Of a DNA stretch of 29,750 nt, positions 1 through 7,370 are shown one piece after another; the first letter of the stretch is position 1; each line of letters opens with the position of its first letter. The notes below the pieces were generated by a model. The model did no database searches and had not been told where the DNA came from. It saw only the letters and a program-made list of their open reading frames with translations. Both the position numbers and the translations under genes were made by a program. Location of the stretch: positions 1 to 29,750 of the forward strand of contig SKOX01000298.1 in NCBI GenBank assembly GCA_007119835.1. Direction: 5' to 3'. This DNA is from Paracoccaceae bacterium (GTDB lineage Bacteria > Pseudomonadota > Alphaproteobacteria > Rhodobacterales > Rhodobacteraceae).

Positions 1-770
1 ACCGTCAGCGGCGCGTCGGTCTGCCCGGTTTCGATCGCGATCTCGCGGGCGCGCTCGGGCGAGACGAAGCTGTCGCCGTCGAACCAGACCTCGTAGGTGA
101 GGTTGGCCGAGCCGGGCAGCGTGCCGGGCGAGGCGGCGGCGTCGTGCCAGAGCAGGCCCTCGAAGAAGCCCGGCGGGCGAGCGTCGACGAGGTTCGCGAC
201 CTCGCCTGCCTCGATCAGCTCGGCGAGTTCCGCGGAGGTCACACGCCACTCGTCGGACAGCTCGGGCCGCCAGTCGGACGGGAAGACGCCAGCCTCGTCG
301 GCTTCGACGCCCAAGCCCGCGGCCTTCCAGCCGTTCAGCCCGCCGTTGAGAATGGCGAGATCCTCGACACCGAGCGACTTGAGGGTCCAGTAGACCCGTG
401 CGGCGGTGCCGAAGTCGGTCTGGCTCGCGCCCTGGTGGACAACGACGACGGGCGTGTCGGCCTCGATGCCGGTGCGGTGGAGGATCGCGTGGAACTGGTC
501 GATCTCCGGAATGGCGCCTGGGTTGTCGGCCGGGCCGCGCCACTCGGGATAGGGCGCGAAGACGGCGCCGGGAATGAAGCCGTTCTCGGCGGCGCCGCTG
601 ACCTGCAGGACGCGGATCTCGCTGTCGGTATCGGCTTCGAGCAGAGCGGCCAGCTCCTGCGGCGAAAGCAGCTTGGACCAGCCCTCCGGCGCGGCGAGGG
701 CGGGCGTGGCGGCAAGGGCGAAGGCGGCAGCGGCGAGCAGCGCGCCGGGTCGGGCGAAGGGCGCAGGCAT
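1..770 (-). CDS. Exported double-domain rhodanese (thiosulfate/3-mercaptopyruvate sulfurtransferase family), 3' end missing
   Basis: About 256 residues are visible; the gene runs off the left edge. The N-terminus reads as a signal peptide: a hydrophobic Ala/Leu stretch at residues 8-25 ending in TPALA, cleavage likely before APEGW, so the enzyme should act in the periplasm. Two rhodanese-like domains follow. The first (about 32-145) contains AENGFIPGA and the conserved LNGGLNGWKAAG; the second begins near 165 with NLVDARPPGFFEGL. The catalytic-loop cysteine expected near the end of domain two would lie beyond the edge, so activity cannot be judged. The family transfers sulfane sulfur from thiosulfate or mercaptopyruvate to a thiophilic acceptor. 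Start choice: the ATG at 770 has GGAG nine bases upstream and begins directly at the signal peptide. An in-frame ATG at 803 has no ribosome site and would sit almost at the predicted transcription start. Confidence 0.85.
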   Translation of the reverse strand, partial: MPAPFARPGALLAAAAFALAATPALAAPEGWSKLLSPQELAALLEADTDSEIRVLQVSGAAENGFIPGAVFAPYPEWRGPADNPGAIPEIDQFHAILHRTGIEADTPVVVVHQGASQTDFGTAARVYWTLKSLGVEDLAILNGGLNGWKAAGLGVEADEAGVFPSDWRPELSDEWRVTSAELAELIEAGEVANLVDARPPGFFEGLLWHDAAASPGTLPGSANLTYEVWFDGDSFVSPERAREIAIETGQTDAPLT

Positions 771-1270
771 GGGTCTGATCTCCACAAGCGAGGTGAGTCT
801 CATGCCCGGTAAGATAGGGATCGGCGCTTGGAAGGCAACCGCCGATCTGGTCTAAATTCCCTGGACTGGCGGGGATTGCCGCTCATCCTAGGAAGGTATT
901 TCCAGATTTTCCAGAATTACTAGGACAAATTTCCGTTTCGGGGGGCCGGCGCCAACGTTCATCGCGATTCCGGCATCGCTCCGGCCGTGCGTCCTCTGGG
1001 CCTGGATCGGTCCAGCGCCGGGCTCACGGCAGCCAGCGCTGGACGAAGCGCACGATGCGCCTGACCGAGGTGCTCTCGAAGAGGTGGGGGCACATGGTGC
1101 TGGCCCGCGGCACGCTTCGAGGCCTCGCAGCGCCTCGGGCTTGAGCCACGTCAAGGCGCGGCGCTCGCTCTGGATGTCCACTGGCGCACAGTGGCCGCGC
1201 CGCCGCGCCAGGGGCGGGCGGGCGCCGTGACCGACGACGCCACGCAAGTAAACAAGTAAAGGAGCACCTC
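771..1270. other. 500-bp gap between the rhodanese gene and gldA
   Basis: No convincing gene is seen. The part nearest the rhodanese gene holds its candidate promoter. Bases about 845-945 are clearly less GC-rich than the surroundings and contain two near-identical TTTCCAGA units at about 899-917. On the minus strand the remainder can be read as arginine- and proline-rich frames, one ending in VRRIVRFVQRWLP; this could be the tail of a decayed gene, but I cannot assign a family. Confidence 0.4.
811..838 (-). promoter_or_regulatory. Candidate sigma-70-type promoter for the rhodanese gene
   Basis: On the minus strand TTGCCT (838-833) and TATCTT (816-811) are separated by 16 bp; each hexamer matches the consensus at four of six positions. 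The predicted transcription start near 804 leaves a leader of roughly 34 bases before the ATG at 770. Only pattern matching supports this. Confidence 0.4.
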
Positions 1271-2368
1271 ATGCTGACGACCGCCATCTTTCCCGGCCGC
1301 TACGTACAGGGCGAGGGCGCGCTCTCCGTGCTGGGGGAGGAGGCCGGCCGCCTCGGGTCTCGCGCCTTCGGCATCGTCGATCCCTTCGTCGCCGAAAGCA
1401 TGGGGGAGGAGATTCGCAGCGCGCTCGCCGATCGGGTCGAGTTAACCCTCGAGGCGATGAACGGCGAATGCAGCGACGAGGAGATCGACCGGCTGACCGA
1501 ACGCCTGCGCGAGGCCGGCTCCGACGTGGTCGTCGGGATCGGCGGCGGCAAGGCGCTCGACACCGCCAAGGCGGTCGCGCACGCGGCCGGGCTGCCTGTG
1601 GTCATCGTGCCGACCATCGCGTCGACCGACGCCCCGACCTCCGCCCTCTCTGTCGTCTATACCCCCGACGGCGCCTTCAAGCGCTACCTTGTGCTGCCGC
1701 GCAACCCTGACGTCGTCCTCGTCGACACTGCGGTGATCGCGCGGGCGCCGGTCCGCTTCCTGGTGGCAGGCATGGGCGACGCCCTCTCGACATGGTTCGA
1801 GGCAGAGGACTGCCGCGTGACCCGCGGCAAGAACATGACCGGCCGCCTTGGCCCCGCCACCGCCTACGCCCTTGCCCGGACCTGCTACGAGGTGCTTCTC
1901 GAGCACGGGCTGCACGCCCGCCACGCCTGCGAAAGCGGGGTGGTGACCCCGGCGCTCGAGCGGATCGTGGAGGCGAACACCCTCTTGTCGGGCCTCGGCT
2001 TCGAGAGCGGTGGGCTCGGGGCCGCGCACGCGATCCACAACGGCCTGACGGAGCTGCATGCGACGCACGACTACTGGCACGGCGAGAAGGTGGCGATCGG
2101 CACCCTGGCGCTGACCGTCCTCTCCGACCGGCCGGGCGCGCTGATCGACGAGGTGTTCGACTTCTGCGAGGAGGTCGGCCTGCCGACGACGCTCGGCGCC
2201 ATCGGCCTTCGGGAGGCGAGCGACGGCGACCTCTCGCGGGTGGCCGAGCGCGCCTGCGCCGAGGGCGAGACGATCTGGAACACGCCCCAGGCCGTCTCGC
2301 CCGCTCGCGTGATCGCGGCGCTGCGCACGGTCGATGCAGAGGGCCGCCGAAGGGCAGCCGCAGACTGA
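1271..2368 (+). CDS. gldA: Glycerol dehydrogenase, iron-containing alcohol dehydrogenase superfamily
   Basis: 365 residues, the usual family length. It should oxidise glycerol to dihydroxyacetone with NAD+ in the cytoplasm. The nucleotide-binding region shows VVGIGGGKALDTAKA (87-101) and VPTIASTDAPTSALS (113-127), both typical of GldA. Divalent-metal ligands by spacing are Asp170 (MGDALSTW), His253 (AAHAIHNGLT) and His270 (HGEKVAIG); these gaps of 83 and 17 residues are those of characterised glycerol dehydrogenases. The ATG at 1271 follows AAAGGAG with good spacing. No dihydroxyacetone kinase, glycerol transporter or regulator lies nearby, so it stands alone and its true substrate could be another small polyol. 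The next gene converges on it; a weak 6-bp hairpin covers its stop codon (2366-2390). Confidence 0.93.
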   Translation: MLTTAIFPGRYVQGEGALSVLGEEAGRLGSRAFGIVDPFVAESMGEEIRSALADRVELTLEAMNGECSDEEIDRLTERLREAGSDVVVGIGGGKALDTAKAVAHAAGLPVVIVPTIASTDAPTSALSVVYTPDGAFKRYLVLPRNPDVVLVDTAVIARAPVRFLVAGMGDALSTWFEAEDCRVTRGKNMTGRLGPATAYALARTCYEVLLEHGLHARHACESGVVTPALERIVEANTLLSGLGFESGGLGAAHAIHNGLTELHATHDYWHGEKVAIGTLALTVLSDRPGALIDEVFDFCEEVGLPTTLGAIGLREASDGDLSRVAERACAEGETIWNTPQAVSPARVIAALRTVDAEGRRRAAAD

Positions 2369-2487
2369 GGCGGGGCCGGCGGCGGCCTCAGGTCCGCTGG
2401 CTGTCCGTTCGGGTTGAGCCGCCGATCGCATCCGTGGAAAGGTCAGCATCGGCGGAGTCAGCACTTTTGCTCTGCGAAAACAGACTT

Positions 2488-2519
2488 CTGCAAGGTCTCC
2501 AAGTGCGGACTTCTTGCAG
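2488..2519. terminator. Hairpin between the convergent genes gldA and msrC
   Basis: CTGCAAG (2488-2494) pairs with CTTGCAG (2513-2519), extended inward by GTC/GAC across a two-base bulge. No U-run follows on either strand. It lies in the 159-bp gap between two convergent genes, in a stretch (about 2440-2520) lower in GC than its neighbours. A shared end-of-transcription structure is an inference. Confidence 0.35.
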
Positions 2520-2527
2520 GGAGCTGC

Positions 2528-2983
2528 TCACCGGCGGCCGAAGACCTCGGCCATCAGCGCCTCGAGGGCCGCGGCGTCCTGCTCGTCGAAGGCGGCGGGG
2601 CGGTCGCTGTCGATATCGAGGACGGCGATGAGGCGGTCCTCGGCGTCGAGAACCGGGACCACGACCTCGGACCGGGTCTTGCTTGAACATGCGATGTGGC
2701 CCGGGAAGGCGTCGACGTCCGGCACCACCCGGCTCCGCCGCTCCCGCGCCGCCGCACCGCACACGCCGCGCTCGAACGGGATGACGAGGCAGCCGTGCCC
2801 GCCCTGGTAGGGGCCGATCTTCAGCAGGCCCGGCTCGGTCACCCGGTAGAAGCCGACCCAGTCGTGCCGCTCGTCACCGTGGAAGAGCTCGCAAGCGACG
2901 GTCGCCATCAGCGCGATCTCGTCGGTTTCGCCCTCGACCAGAGCGCGGATGCGGGTGGCGACGTCGTCGTATGGCTGGCTCAT
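2528..2983 (-). CDS. msrC: Free methionine-(R)-sulfoxide reductase, GAF-domain type
   Basis: 151 residues forming a single GAF domain. It reduces free L-methionine-(R)-sulfoxide (not the protein-bound form) using thioredoxin-type electrons, as part of cytoplasmic oxidative-damage repair. The assignment rests on the three redox cysteines Cys65 (GHGC), Cys75 (ERGVCG) and Cys99 (GHIAC); their spacing of 10 and 24 residues is the same as Cys84/94/118 of the E. coli enzyme. Flanking motifs DWVGFYR (41-47) and SEVVVPVLD (105-113) also fit. The ATG at 2983 was chosen because the family begins there; the open frame extends upstream to 3121 but into hairpins and the amtB end. Its ribosome site (AGAAG) is weak. 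It is separated from the upstream amtB by a strong terminator. Confidence 0.93.
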   Translation of the reverse strand: MSQPYDDVATRIRALVEGETDEIALMATVACELFHGDERHDWVGFYRVTEPGLLKIGPYQGGHGCLVIPFERGVCGAAARERRSRVVPDVDAFPGHIACSSKTRSEVVVPVLDAEDRLIAVLDIDSDRPAAFDEQDAAALEALMAEVFGRR

Positions 2984-3001
2984 GGCGCTTCTGTCGCATG
3001 C

Positions 3002-3029
3002 GCCCGGCCTGTTGTCGAGAAGGCCGGGC
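3002..3029 (-). other. 8-bp-stem hairpin in the msrC leader
   Basis: GCCCGGCC (3002-3009) and GGCCGGGC (3022-3029) form a perfect 8-bp stem with a 12-base loop, 19 bp upstream of the msrC start. No T-run follows. It could be a leader structure affecting msrC translation or a second barrier to amtB read-through. Confidence 0.4.
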
Positions 3030-3045
3030 ACGCCGGGTTTTCCAG

Positions 3046-3077
3046 AAAAAGAGCCCGGATCGCGGTGCGACCCGGGC
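3046..3077 (-). terminator. Intrinsic terminator of the glnK-amtB operon
   Basis: Read on the minus strand, an 11-bp stem (3077-3067 with 3063-3053, one G-U pair) with a 3-base loop is followed by TCTTTTTC. It lies 41 bp beyond the amtB stop and separates this operon from msrC. Confidence 0.85.
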
Positions 3078-3083
3078 CAGTCG

Positions 3084-3105
3084 GAGCGGCGGCGAACCGC
3101 CGCTC
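3084..3105 (-). other. 9-bp hairpin with a UUCG tetraloop after amtB
   Basis: On the minus strand GAGCGGCGG-TTCG-CCGCCGCTC is a perfect 9-bp stem capped by the very stable UUCG tetraloop, 13 bp after the amtB stop and just before the intrinsic terminator. It has no U-tract; protecting the mRNA 3' end is a reasonable guess. Confidence 0.6.
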
Positions 3106-3117
3106 TCGGGATGCACC

Positions 3118-4482
3118 TCATGAAGCCTTCGAGAACTCCGGGTAGGCCTCCATGCCGAGTTCCGCGACGTCGAGGCCACTGATCTCCGCCTCACGGCTGA
3201 CACGGATGCCCATGATCGCCTTCAGCAGCAGCCAGAAGATCATCGCGGCCACGAAGGTGTAGGCGCCGATCGCCGCGATGCCGATGATCTGGGTGACGAG
3301 GCTGGCTTCCGGGTTGGTGAGAACGACGGCGAGCGTGCCCCAGATGCCGGCGAACAGATGCACCGGGATCGCGCCCACCACGTCGTCGATCTTGAAGCGG
3401 TCGAGCATCGGCACCGCGAAGACCACGATGACGCCGCCGACCGCGCCGATCAGCGTGGCAGCACCCAGGCCCGGCGTCAGCGGCTCGGCGGTGATCGAGA
3501 CGAGGCCGGCGAGCGCGCCGTTCAGCACCAGCGTGAGGTCCGACTTCTTGTAGAGCACCATGGTCAGGACCAGCGCCGTCAGCGCGCCGCCCGCCGCGGC
3601 CGCGTTGGTGTTGGCGAAGATCCGGCTCACGTCGGCCACGTCCGAAATCGTGCCCATCGCGAGCTGCGAGCCGCCGTTGAAGCCGAACCAGCCGAGCCAC
3701 AGGATGAACATGCCGAGCGTGGCAAGTGCGAGGTTCGAGCCGGGCATCAGGTTCATCCGGCCGTCCGGTCCGTACTTGCCCGTCCGCGCGCCGAGCACGA
3801 TCGCGCCCGCAAGCGCCGCCCAGCCGCCGACCGAATGCACGATGGTCGAGCCCGCGAAGTCGGCAAAGCCCATCTCGTCGAGCCAGCCCTCGCCCCAGGA
3901 CCAGGAAGCCTGGATCGGGTAGATGAAGGCGGTGATAAGGAAGGTGAAGATCAGGAACGGCACGAGCTTGATCCGCTCGGCAAGCGCGCCCGAGACGATC
4001 GAGGCGGTGGCCGCGCAGAACATCAGCTGGAAGAAGAAGTCCGAGCCGATCGAGGCGTACTCGATGTCGTAGACCTCCTCGGCGGCGACGCCGACCGGCT
4101 CGAGCACCGTCGGCGAGAACAGGTTGCCGAAGGCGAGCCATCCGTTGAAGTCGCCCGGATACATCAGGTTGAAGCCGATCAGGTAGTAGGCGATCGAGGC
4201 GACCGAGAAGAGGCCGACGTTCTTCGTCAGCTGCATGGTGACGTTCTTCGAGCGCACCAGGCCCGATTCAAGCATGCAGAAGCCGCACGCCATGAAGAAG
4301 ACCAGGAAGCCACCGATCAGGAAGAGCAGCGTGTTGAGGATGAAGATCGTGTGGAGCGACGCCTCCTCCGCCGTCATCCCGTTGACGGTTTCGACGGCCT
4401 CCGCCGCCTCCTGCGCGAGCGCCGGGTAGGCGGCGAGCGACGCCGCCGCCACCAGCCCGAGCATGATCTTTGTTCTAAGCAT
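3118..4482 (-). CDS. amtB: Ammonium transporter, Amt/Mep/Rh family
   Basis: 454 residues from the chosen start. An N-terminal signal-like segment ends in AYPALA (19-24) and about 11 membrane helices follow, the normal Amt topology in the inner membrane. It conducts ammonium/ammonia under nitrogen limitation. Conserved pore residues are visible: Asp208 (FADFAGSTIVHSVGG), the twin pore histidines His216 and His375 (AIPVHLFAGIWG), and the C-terminal tail after residue 425 that PII proteins bind. Start choice: the ATG at 4482 has AAGG with a 5-base gap and begins at the signal peptide; the frame is also open from an ATG at 4494 and a GTG at 4500, which add 4 or 6 residues. It lies 41 bases (23 to the frame's GTG) downstream of glnK and is presumably cotranscribed and regulated by it. 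Confidence 0.95.
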   Translation of the reverse strand: MLRTKIMLGLVAAASLAAYPALAQEAAEAVETVNGMTAEEASLHTIFILNTLLFLIGGFLVFFMACGFCMLESGLVRSKNVTMQLTKNVGLFSVASIAYYLIGFNLMYPGDFNGWLAFGNLFSPTVLEPVGVAAEEVYDIEYASIGSDFFFQLMFCAATASIVSGALAERIKLVPFLIFTFLITAFIYPIQASWSWGEGWLDEMGFADFAGSTIVHSVGGWAALAGAIVLGARTGKYGPDGRMNLMPGSNLALATLGMFILWLGWFGFNGGSQLAMGTISDVADVSRIFANTNAAAAGGALTALVLTMVLYKKSDLTLVLNGALAGLVSITAEPLTPGLGAATLIGAVGGVIVVFAVPMLDRFKIDDVVGAIPVHLFAGIWGTLAVVLTNPEASLVTQIIGIAAIGAYTFVAAMIFWLLLKAIMGIRVSREAEISGLDVAELGMEAYPEFSKAS

Positions 4483-4523
4483 GTTGTCCTTCATCCCCAC
4501 GTTATGGTTGATCCTTCGACGGC

Positions 4524-4862
4524 TCAGAGCGCGTCGTCGCCGGTCTCGCCGGTCCTGACGCGCATCGCCTGTTCGACATCGAGCACAAAGATTTTGCCGT
4601 CGCCGATCTTCCCCGTCTTCGCCGTGCGGGCGAGGGCGTCGATGACCTGGTTCACGGCGGCATCGGGCACGACGAGCTCGAGCTTCACCTTCGGCACGAA
4701 GTTCACGACGTACTCGGCGCCGCGGTAGATCTCCGTATGCCCCGACTGGCGGCCGTAGCCCTTCACCTCCGACACCATCAGGCCCTGCACGCCGATGGCG
4801 GTCAGCGCTTCGCGGACCTCCTCCAGCTTGAAGGGCTTGATGACCGACACGATCAATTTCAT
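4524..4862 (-). CDS. glnK: PII nitrogen-signalling protein GlnK
   Basis: 112 residues, exactly the PII length. It begins MKLIVSVIKPFKLEEVREAL, and the T-loop carries the uridylylation site Tyr51 in YRGAEYVV; the B-loop region TGKIGDGKIFV (83-93) binds ATP/ADP. The protein senses 2-oxoglutarate and energy charge and, when deuridylylated, blocks AmtB. Being upstream of amtB in the same operon argues for GlnK rather than GlnB, though sequence alone does not separate them. The frame continues 25 codons upstream, but the PII fold starts at the ATG at 4862, preceded by GAGGGA. A consensus sigma-54 promoter lies 55-70 bp upstream, so expression should depend on RpoN and NtrC under nitrogen limitation. 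Confidence 0.96.
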   Translation of the reverse strand: MKLIVSVIKPFKLEEVREALTAIGVQGLMVSEVKGYGRQSGHTEIYRGAEYVVNFVPKVKLELVVPDAAVNQVIDALARTAKTGKIGDGKIFVLDVEQAMRVRTGETGDDAL

Positions 4863-4916
4863 GCGTCCCTCACCATCGCTAGCTGACGGCGCACCCGGCG
4901 CTGCCGCAGAGGGTGA

Positions 4917-4933
4917 AGCAAGCATCGTGCCAA
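4917..4933 (-). promoter_or_regulatory. Sigma-54 (RpoN) promoter of glnK-amtB
   Basis: On the minus strand the sequence TTGGCACGATGCTTGCT contains TGGCACG-N4-TTGCT, a full match to the -24/-12 consensus, with GG (4931-4930) and GC (4919-4918) in the required register. The predicted transcription start is near 4906, giving a leader of about 44 bases. glnK-amtB promoters are classically RpoN/NtrC-dependent, so site and context agree. Confidence 0.9.
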
Positions 4934-5022
4934 CCAACTCGCTCTGTTCATAAGCCGTTGATGAAGCGTAGCGGCGGCCTCCGCTTCGCCCGGCACGTCG
5001 GCAAGATGTGTTGCTTTTCTGC

Positions 5023-5043
5023 CCGGTTCTTAAGCAGAACCGG
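5023..5043. promoter_or_regulatory. 8-bp inverted repeat in the glnK/PBP divergent region
   Basis: CCGGTTCT (5023-5030) and AGAACCGG (5036-5043) are perfect inverted copies around TAAGC. The site is about 90-110 bp upstream of the -24 element, roughly where enhancer-binding proteins sit, but it does not resemble the usual NtrC box. No U-run follows on either strand, so an operator is more likely than a terminator. Confidence 0.4.
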
Positions 5044-5209
5044 CTGCTGCCGCTGTCGGTTGCGTGCTTTTCGGGCAGGGTGAGTTGCGCGGCGGCGTCG
5101 GCAGCAATCGAGCGATGGCGCTGCGGCGGTGCTTCGCCGGCCCGGACTGGAAGTTGCGGCCCCGAGCGGCTAGGGTAGGCGCAACGAGCATGAGGCAGAA
5201 GGCCGGCAC

Positions 5210-7276
5210 ATGGCCCAGACAGGCAGGCGGCGGACGAAAGTCCGACGGCGAGGCGGCAATATCCTGACGCGGCTGATCGGCCGCTTCCTCAGGGGAATCG
5301 CGCGTGCGGTCTGGTGGACCGGGACACGGGCGGCCCTGGCGCTGGCCCTCGTGGTCGCGATCGCGACCGCTTACTACTACAGCTATCTGCCCGACGACTT
5401 CACGGCGCTTCTCGACGGGCGGGAGCGGGGCTCGGTCACGCTGATCGACGCGGGCGACGAGGTTTTCGCCTGGCGGGGCGAGCAGGGCGCGGTGACGCGC
5501 GCCGATGCGGTCTCGCCGCATCTGCTGAATGCGGTGGTGGCGACGGAGGACCGGCGCTTCTTTCGGCATTTCGGCATCGACCTGCGCGGCACGGCGCGGG
5601 CGATCACGGTGAACCTGCGCGAGGGCCGCACGGTCCAGGGCGGCTCGTCGATCACCCAGCAGGTCGCGAAGCTCATCTGGTTCGACAACACCCGGACGAT
5701 GGAGCGCAAGATCCGCGAGGTGCCGGCCGCGCTGGCGCTCGAACTCAGGTTCTCGAAGGAGGAGATCCTCTCGATCTACCTCAACCGGGCTTATCTCGGC
5801 GCCGGGGCGACCGGCTTCGAGGCGGCCTCGCACCGCTATTTCGGGAAGTCCGCGTCGAACCTGACGCCTGCCGAGGCGGCGATGCTGGCGGGGTTGCTCC
5901 GGGCGCCTTCACGGTATGCGCCGACCTCCGATCTGGGGCGGGCGCAGAACCGGGCCGGCACGATCATCGACGTCATGGAGCGCGAGGGGCATCTGACGGC
6001 GGTAGAGGCTGCGGAGGCGCGGGCGCGGCCCGCGCGCCTCTCGGCGGCCGCGGAGGCGCGGGCCGGCGGCGACTTCGCCGACTGGATTATGAGCGCCGGG
6101 CCGGACTTCCTGACCCGCTCCACGAGCGAGGACGTGGAGATCCTCACGACCTTCGACAAGCGCATCCAGCGGGCCGCCGAGCAGGCGCTGGCACATGTCT
6201 TCGAGACGCGGGTGCGGGAGGGGTCGGAGGCACAGGCGGCGATCGTGGTGATGTCCCGCGACGGAGCCGTGCGCGCCATGGTCGGCGGCCGGCGGACGCG
6301 GGGCGACATCGGCCAGTTCAACCGGGCCACCCAGGCACTCAGGCAGACGGGCTCGCTCTTCAAGACCTTCGTCTATGCGGCTGCACTCGAGTCGGGGGGG
6401 CATCCCTACGACTGGGTGATCGACGAGCCTATGACGATCCACGTGCCTGGGTCGGGGCCCTGGTCGCCGCAGAATTACAGCCGCGACTTCCTGGGCCGGA
6501 TGACGCTGACCGAGGCATTCGCGCGGTCGACCAACACGGCGGCGGTGCGCATTTCCGAGGCCGTGGGCCGGGAACGGGTGCGCGCGGTGGCGGCGGATTT
6601 CGGCACCAGGGCGCCGGCCGCGGCGGGGCCGGCGCTGGCGCTCGGGGCGTCGGAGGCGACGCTGCTGGAGATCACGGGCGCCTATGCCGGCATTCTTAAC
6701 GGCGGCGTTCGGGCGACGCCGCACGGCATCCGCGAGGTCCGGCTACGGGCCGACGGCACGCGCATCCTCGGCGGCGACAGGGGCGAATCGGTGCGGGTGA
6801 TCAACGAGCGCGCGGCCGGCTATCTCGCCTGGATGATGACCCAGGTCATCGAAACCGGGACCGGTACGCGGGCCCGGCTCGGGGATCGGCCGGCGGCCGG
6901 CAAGACCGGCACGACCTCTGCCGCGCGCGACGCCTGGTTCGTCGGCTTCACGGCGGATTACGTCGCTGGCGTCTGGATGGGGTACGACGACAACACGCCG
7001 CTGACCGGGGTGACCGGTGGCGGGCTGCCGGCGGAGATCTGGCGGGAGACCATGGCCCGCGTCCACGAGGGGCTGCCGCTCCGGGGGCTGCCGCTGATAG
7101 TGCCGCAGCCCTTCGAGAGCCAGGTGGTGGCGGCCGAGGGGGTGCAGCCGACGCCGCAGGGCCATGTCGGGACGCCGCCGACGCCGCCGACCCCACCCAC
7201 TGCGCCCCAGGACCTGGACAGCACGGTGCGCTCGGTCTTCGACAGCGTGATGCGCGGGCTGTTCGGGACGTACTGA
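5210..7276 (+). CDS. Class A penicillin-binding protein (bifunctional transglycosylase/transpeptidase, PBP1A family)
   Basis: 688 residues. It polymerises lipid II glycan chains and cross-links peptide stems at the outer face of the inner membrane. A basic N-terminus is followed by one membrane anchor (about 40-60). The GT51 glycosyltransferase domain shows ATEDRRFFRHFGID with catalytic Glu113, QGGSSITQQVAK (143-154) and KEEILSIYLNRAYLGAG (183-199). The transpeptidase shows the three penicillin-binding motifs: Ser382-Leu-Phe-Lys385, Ser440-Thr-Asn442 and Lys565-Thr-Gly. A proline/threonine-rich linker (about 647-666) precedes a short C-terminal tail. It is compact for PBP1A (E. coli about 850 residues), with little room for an inserted OB-type domain between 290 and 340. 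The ATG at 5210 has AGAAGG about 8 bases upstream. mrcA or pbpC naming cannot be decided from sequence alone. Confidence 0.93.
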   Translation: MAQTGRRRTKVRRRGGNILTRLIGRFLRGIARAVWWTGTRAALALALVVAIATAYYYSYLPDDFTALLDGRERGSVTLIDAGDEVFAWRGEQGAVTRADAVSPHLLNAVVATEDRRFFRHFGIDLRGTARAITVNLREGRTVQGGSSITQQVAKLIWFDNTRTMERKIREVPAALALELRFSKEEILSIYLNRAYLGAGATGFEAASHRYFGKSASNLTPAEAAMLAGLLRAPSRYAPTSDLGRAQNRAGTIIDVMEREGHLTAVEAAEARARPARLSAAAEARAGGDFADWIMSAGPDFLTRSTSEDVEILTTFDKRIQRAAEQALAHVFETRVREGSEAQAAIVVMSRDGAVRAMVGGRRTRGDIGQFNRATQALRQTGSLFKTFVYAAALESGGHPYDWVIDEPMTIHVPGSGPWSPQNYSRDFLGRMTLTEAFARSTNTAAVRISEAVGRERVRAVAADFGTRAPAAAGPALALGASEATLLEITGAYAGILNGGVRATPHGIREVRLRADGTRILGGDRGESVRVINERAAGYLAWMMTQVIETGTGTRARLGDRPAAGKTGTTSAARDAWFVGFTADYVAGVWMGYDDNTPLTGVTGGGLPAEIWRETMARVHEGLPLRGLPLIVPQPFESQVVAAEGVQPTPQGHVGTPPTPPTPPTAPQDLDSTVRSVFDSVMRGLFGTY

Positions 7277-7280
7277 TGCC

Positions 7281-7309
7281 GGCAAGCGCCGCGTCCGCAG
7301 GCGCTTGCC
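7281..7309 (+). terminator. 10-bp GC-rich hairpin directly after the PBP gene
   Basis: GGCAAGCGCC (7281-7290) and GGCGCTTGCC (7300-7309) form a perfect 10-bp stem with a 9-base loop starting 5 bases after the stop codon. No U-run follows, so it is either a U-less terminator or an mRNA 3' stabiliser. Confidence 0.5.
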
Positions 7310-7370
7310 CTCGGACGGGCTTGCACCGAAATAGAGGGGTGAGGAGTGCTTCGCGGGAGCGGATGACAGG

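Larger units (their letters stand above)
4863..5209. other. Divergent 347-bp control region between glnK and the PBP gene
   Basis: It holds the sigma-54 promoter (4933-4917) and the palindrome at 5023-5043. No canonical NtrC palindrome and no convincing sigma-70 promoter for the penicillin-binding protein gene could be picked out by eye. No gene is seen. Confidence 0.6.

Noticed and set aside
1024..1287. Minus-strand frame ending VRRIVRFVQRWLP as a gene or pseudogene
   Set aside because: The ending looks protein-like, but no family, start or ribosome site could be identified and it overlaps the gldA start.
3358..4728. A 456-codon plus-strand open frame across amtB and glnK
   Set aside because: Antisense to two certain genes, with a very Arg/Glu/His-rich product and no ribosome site.
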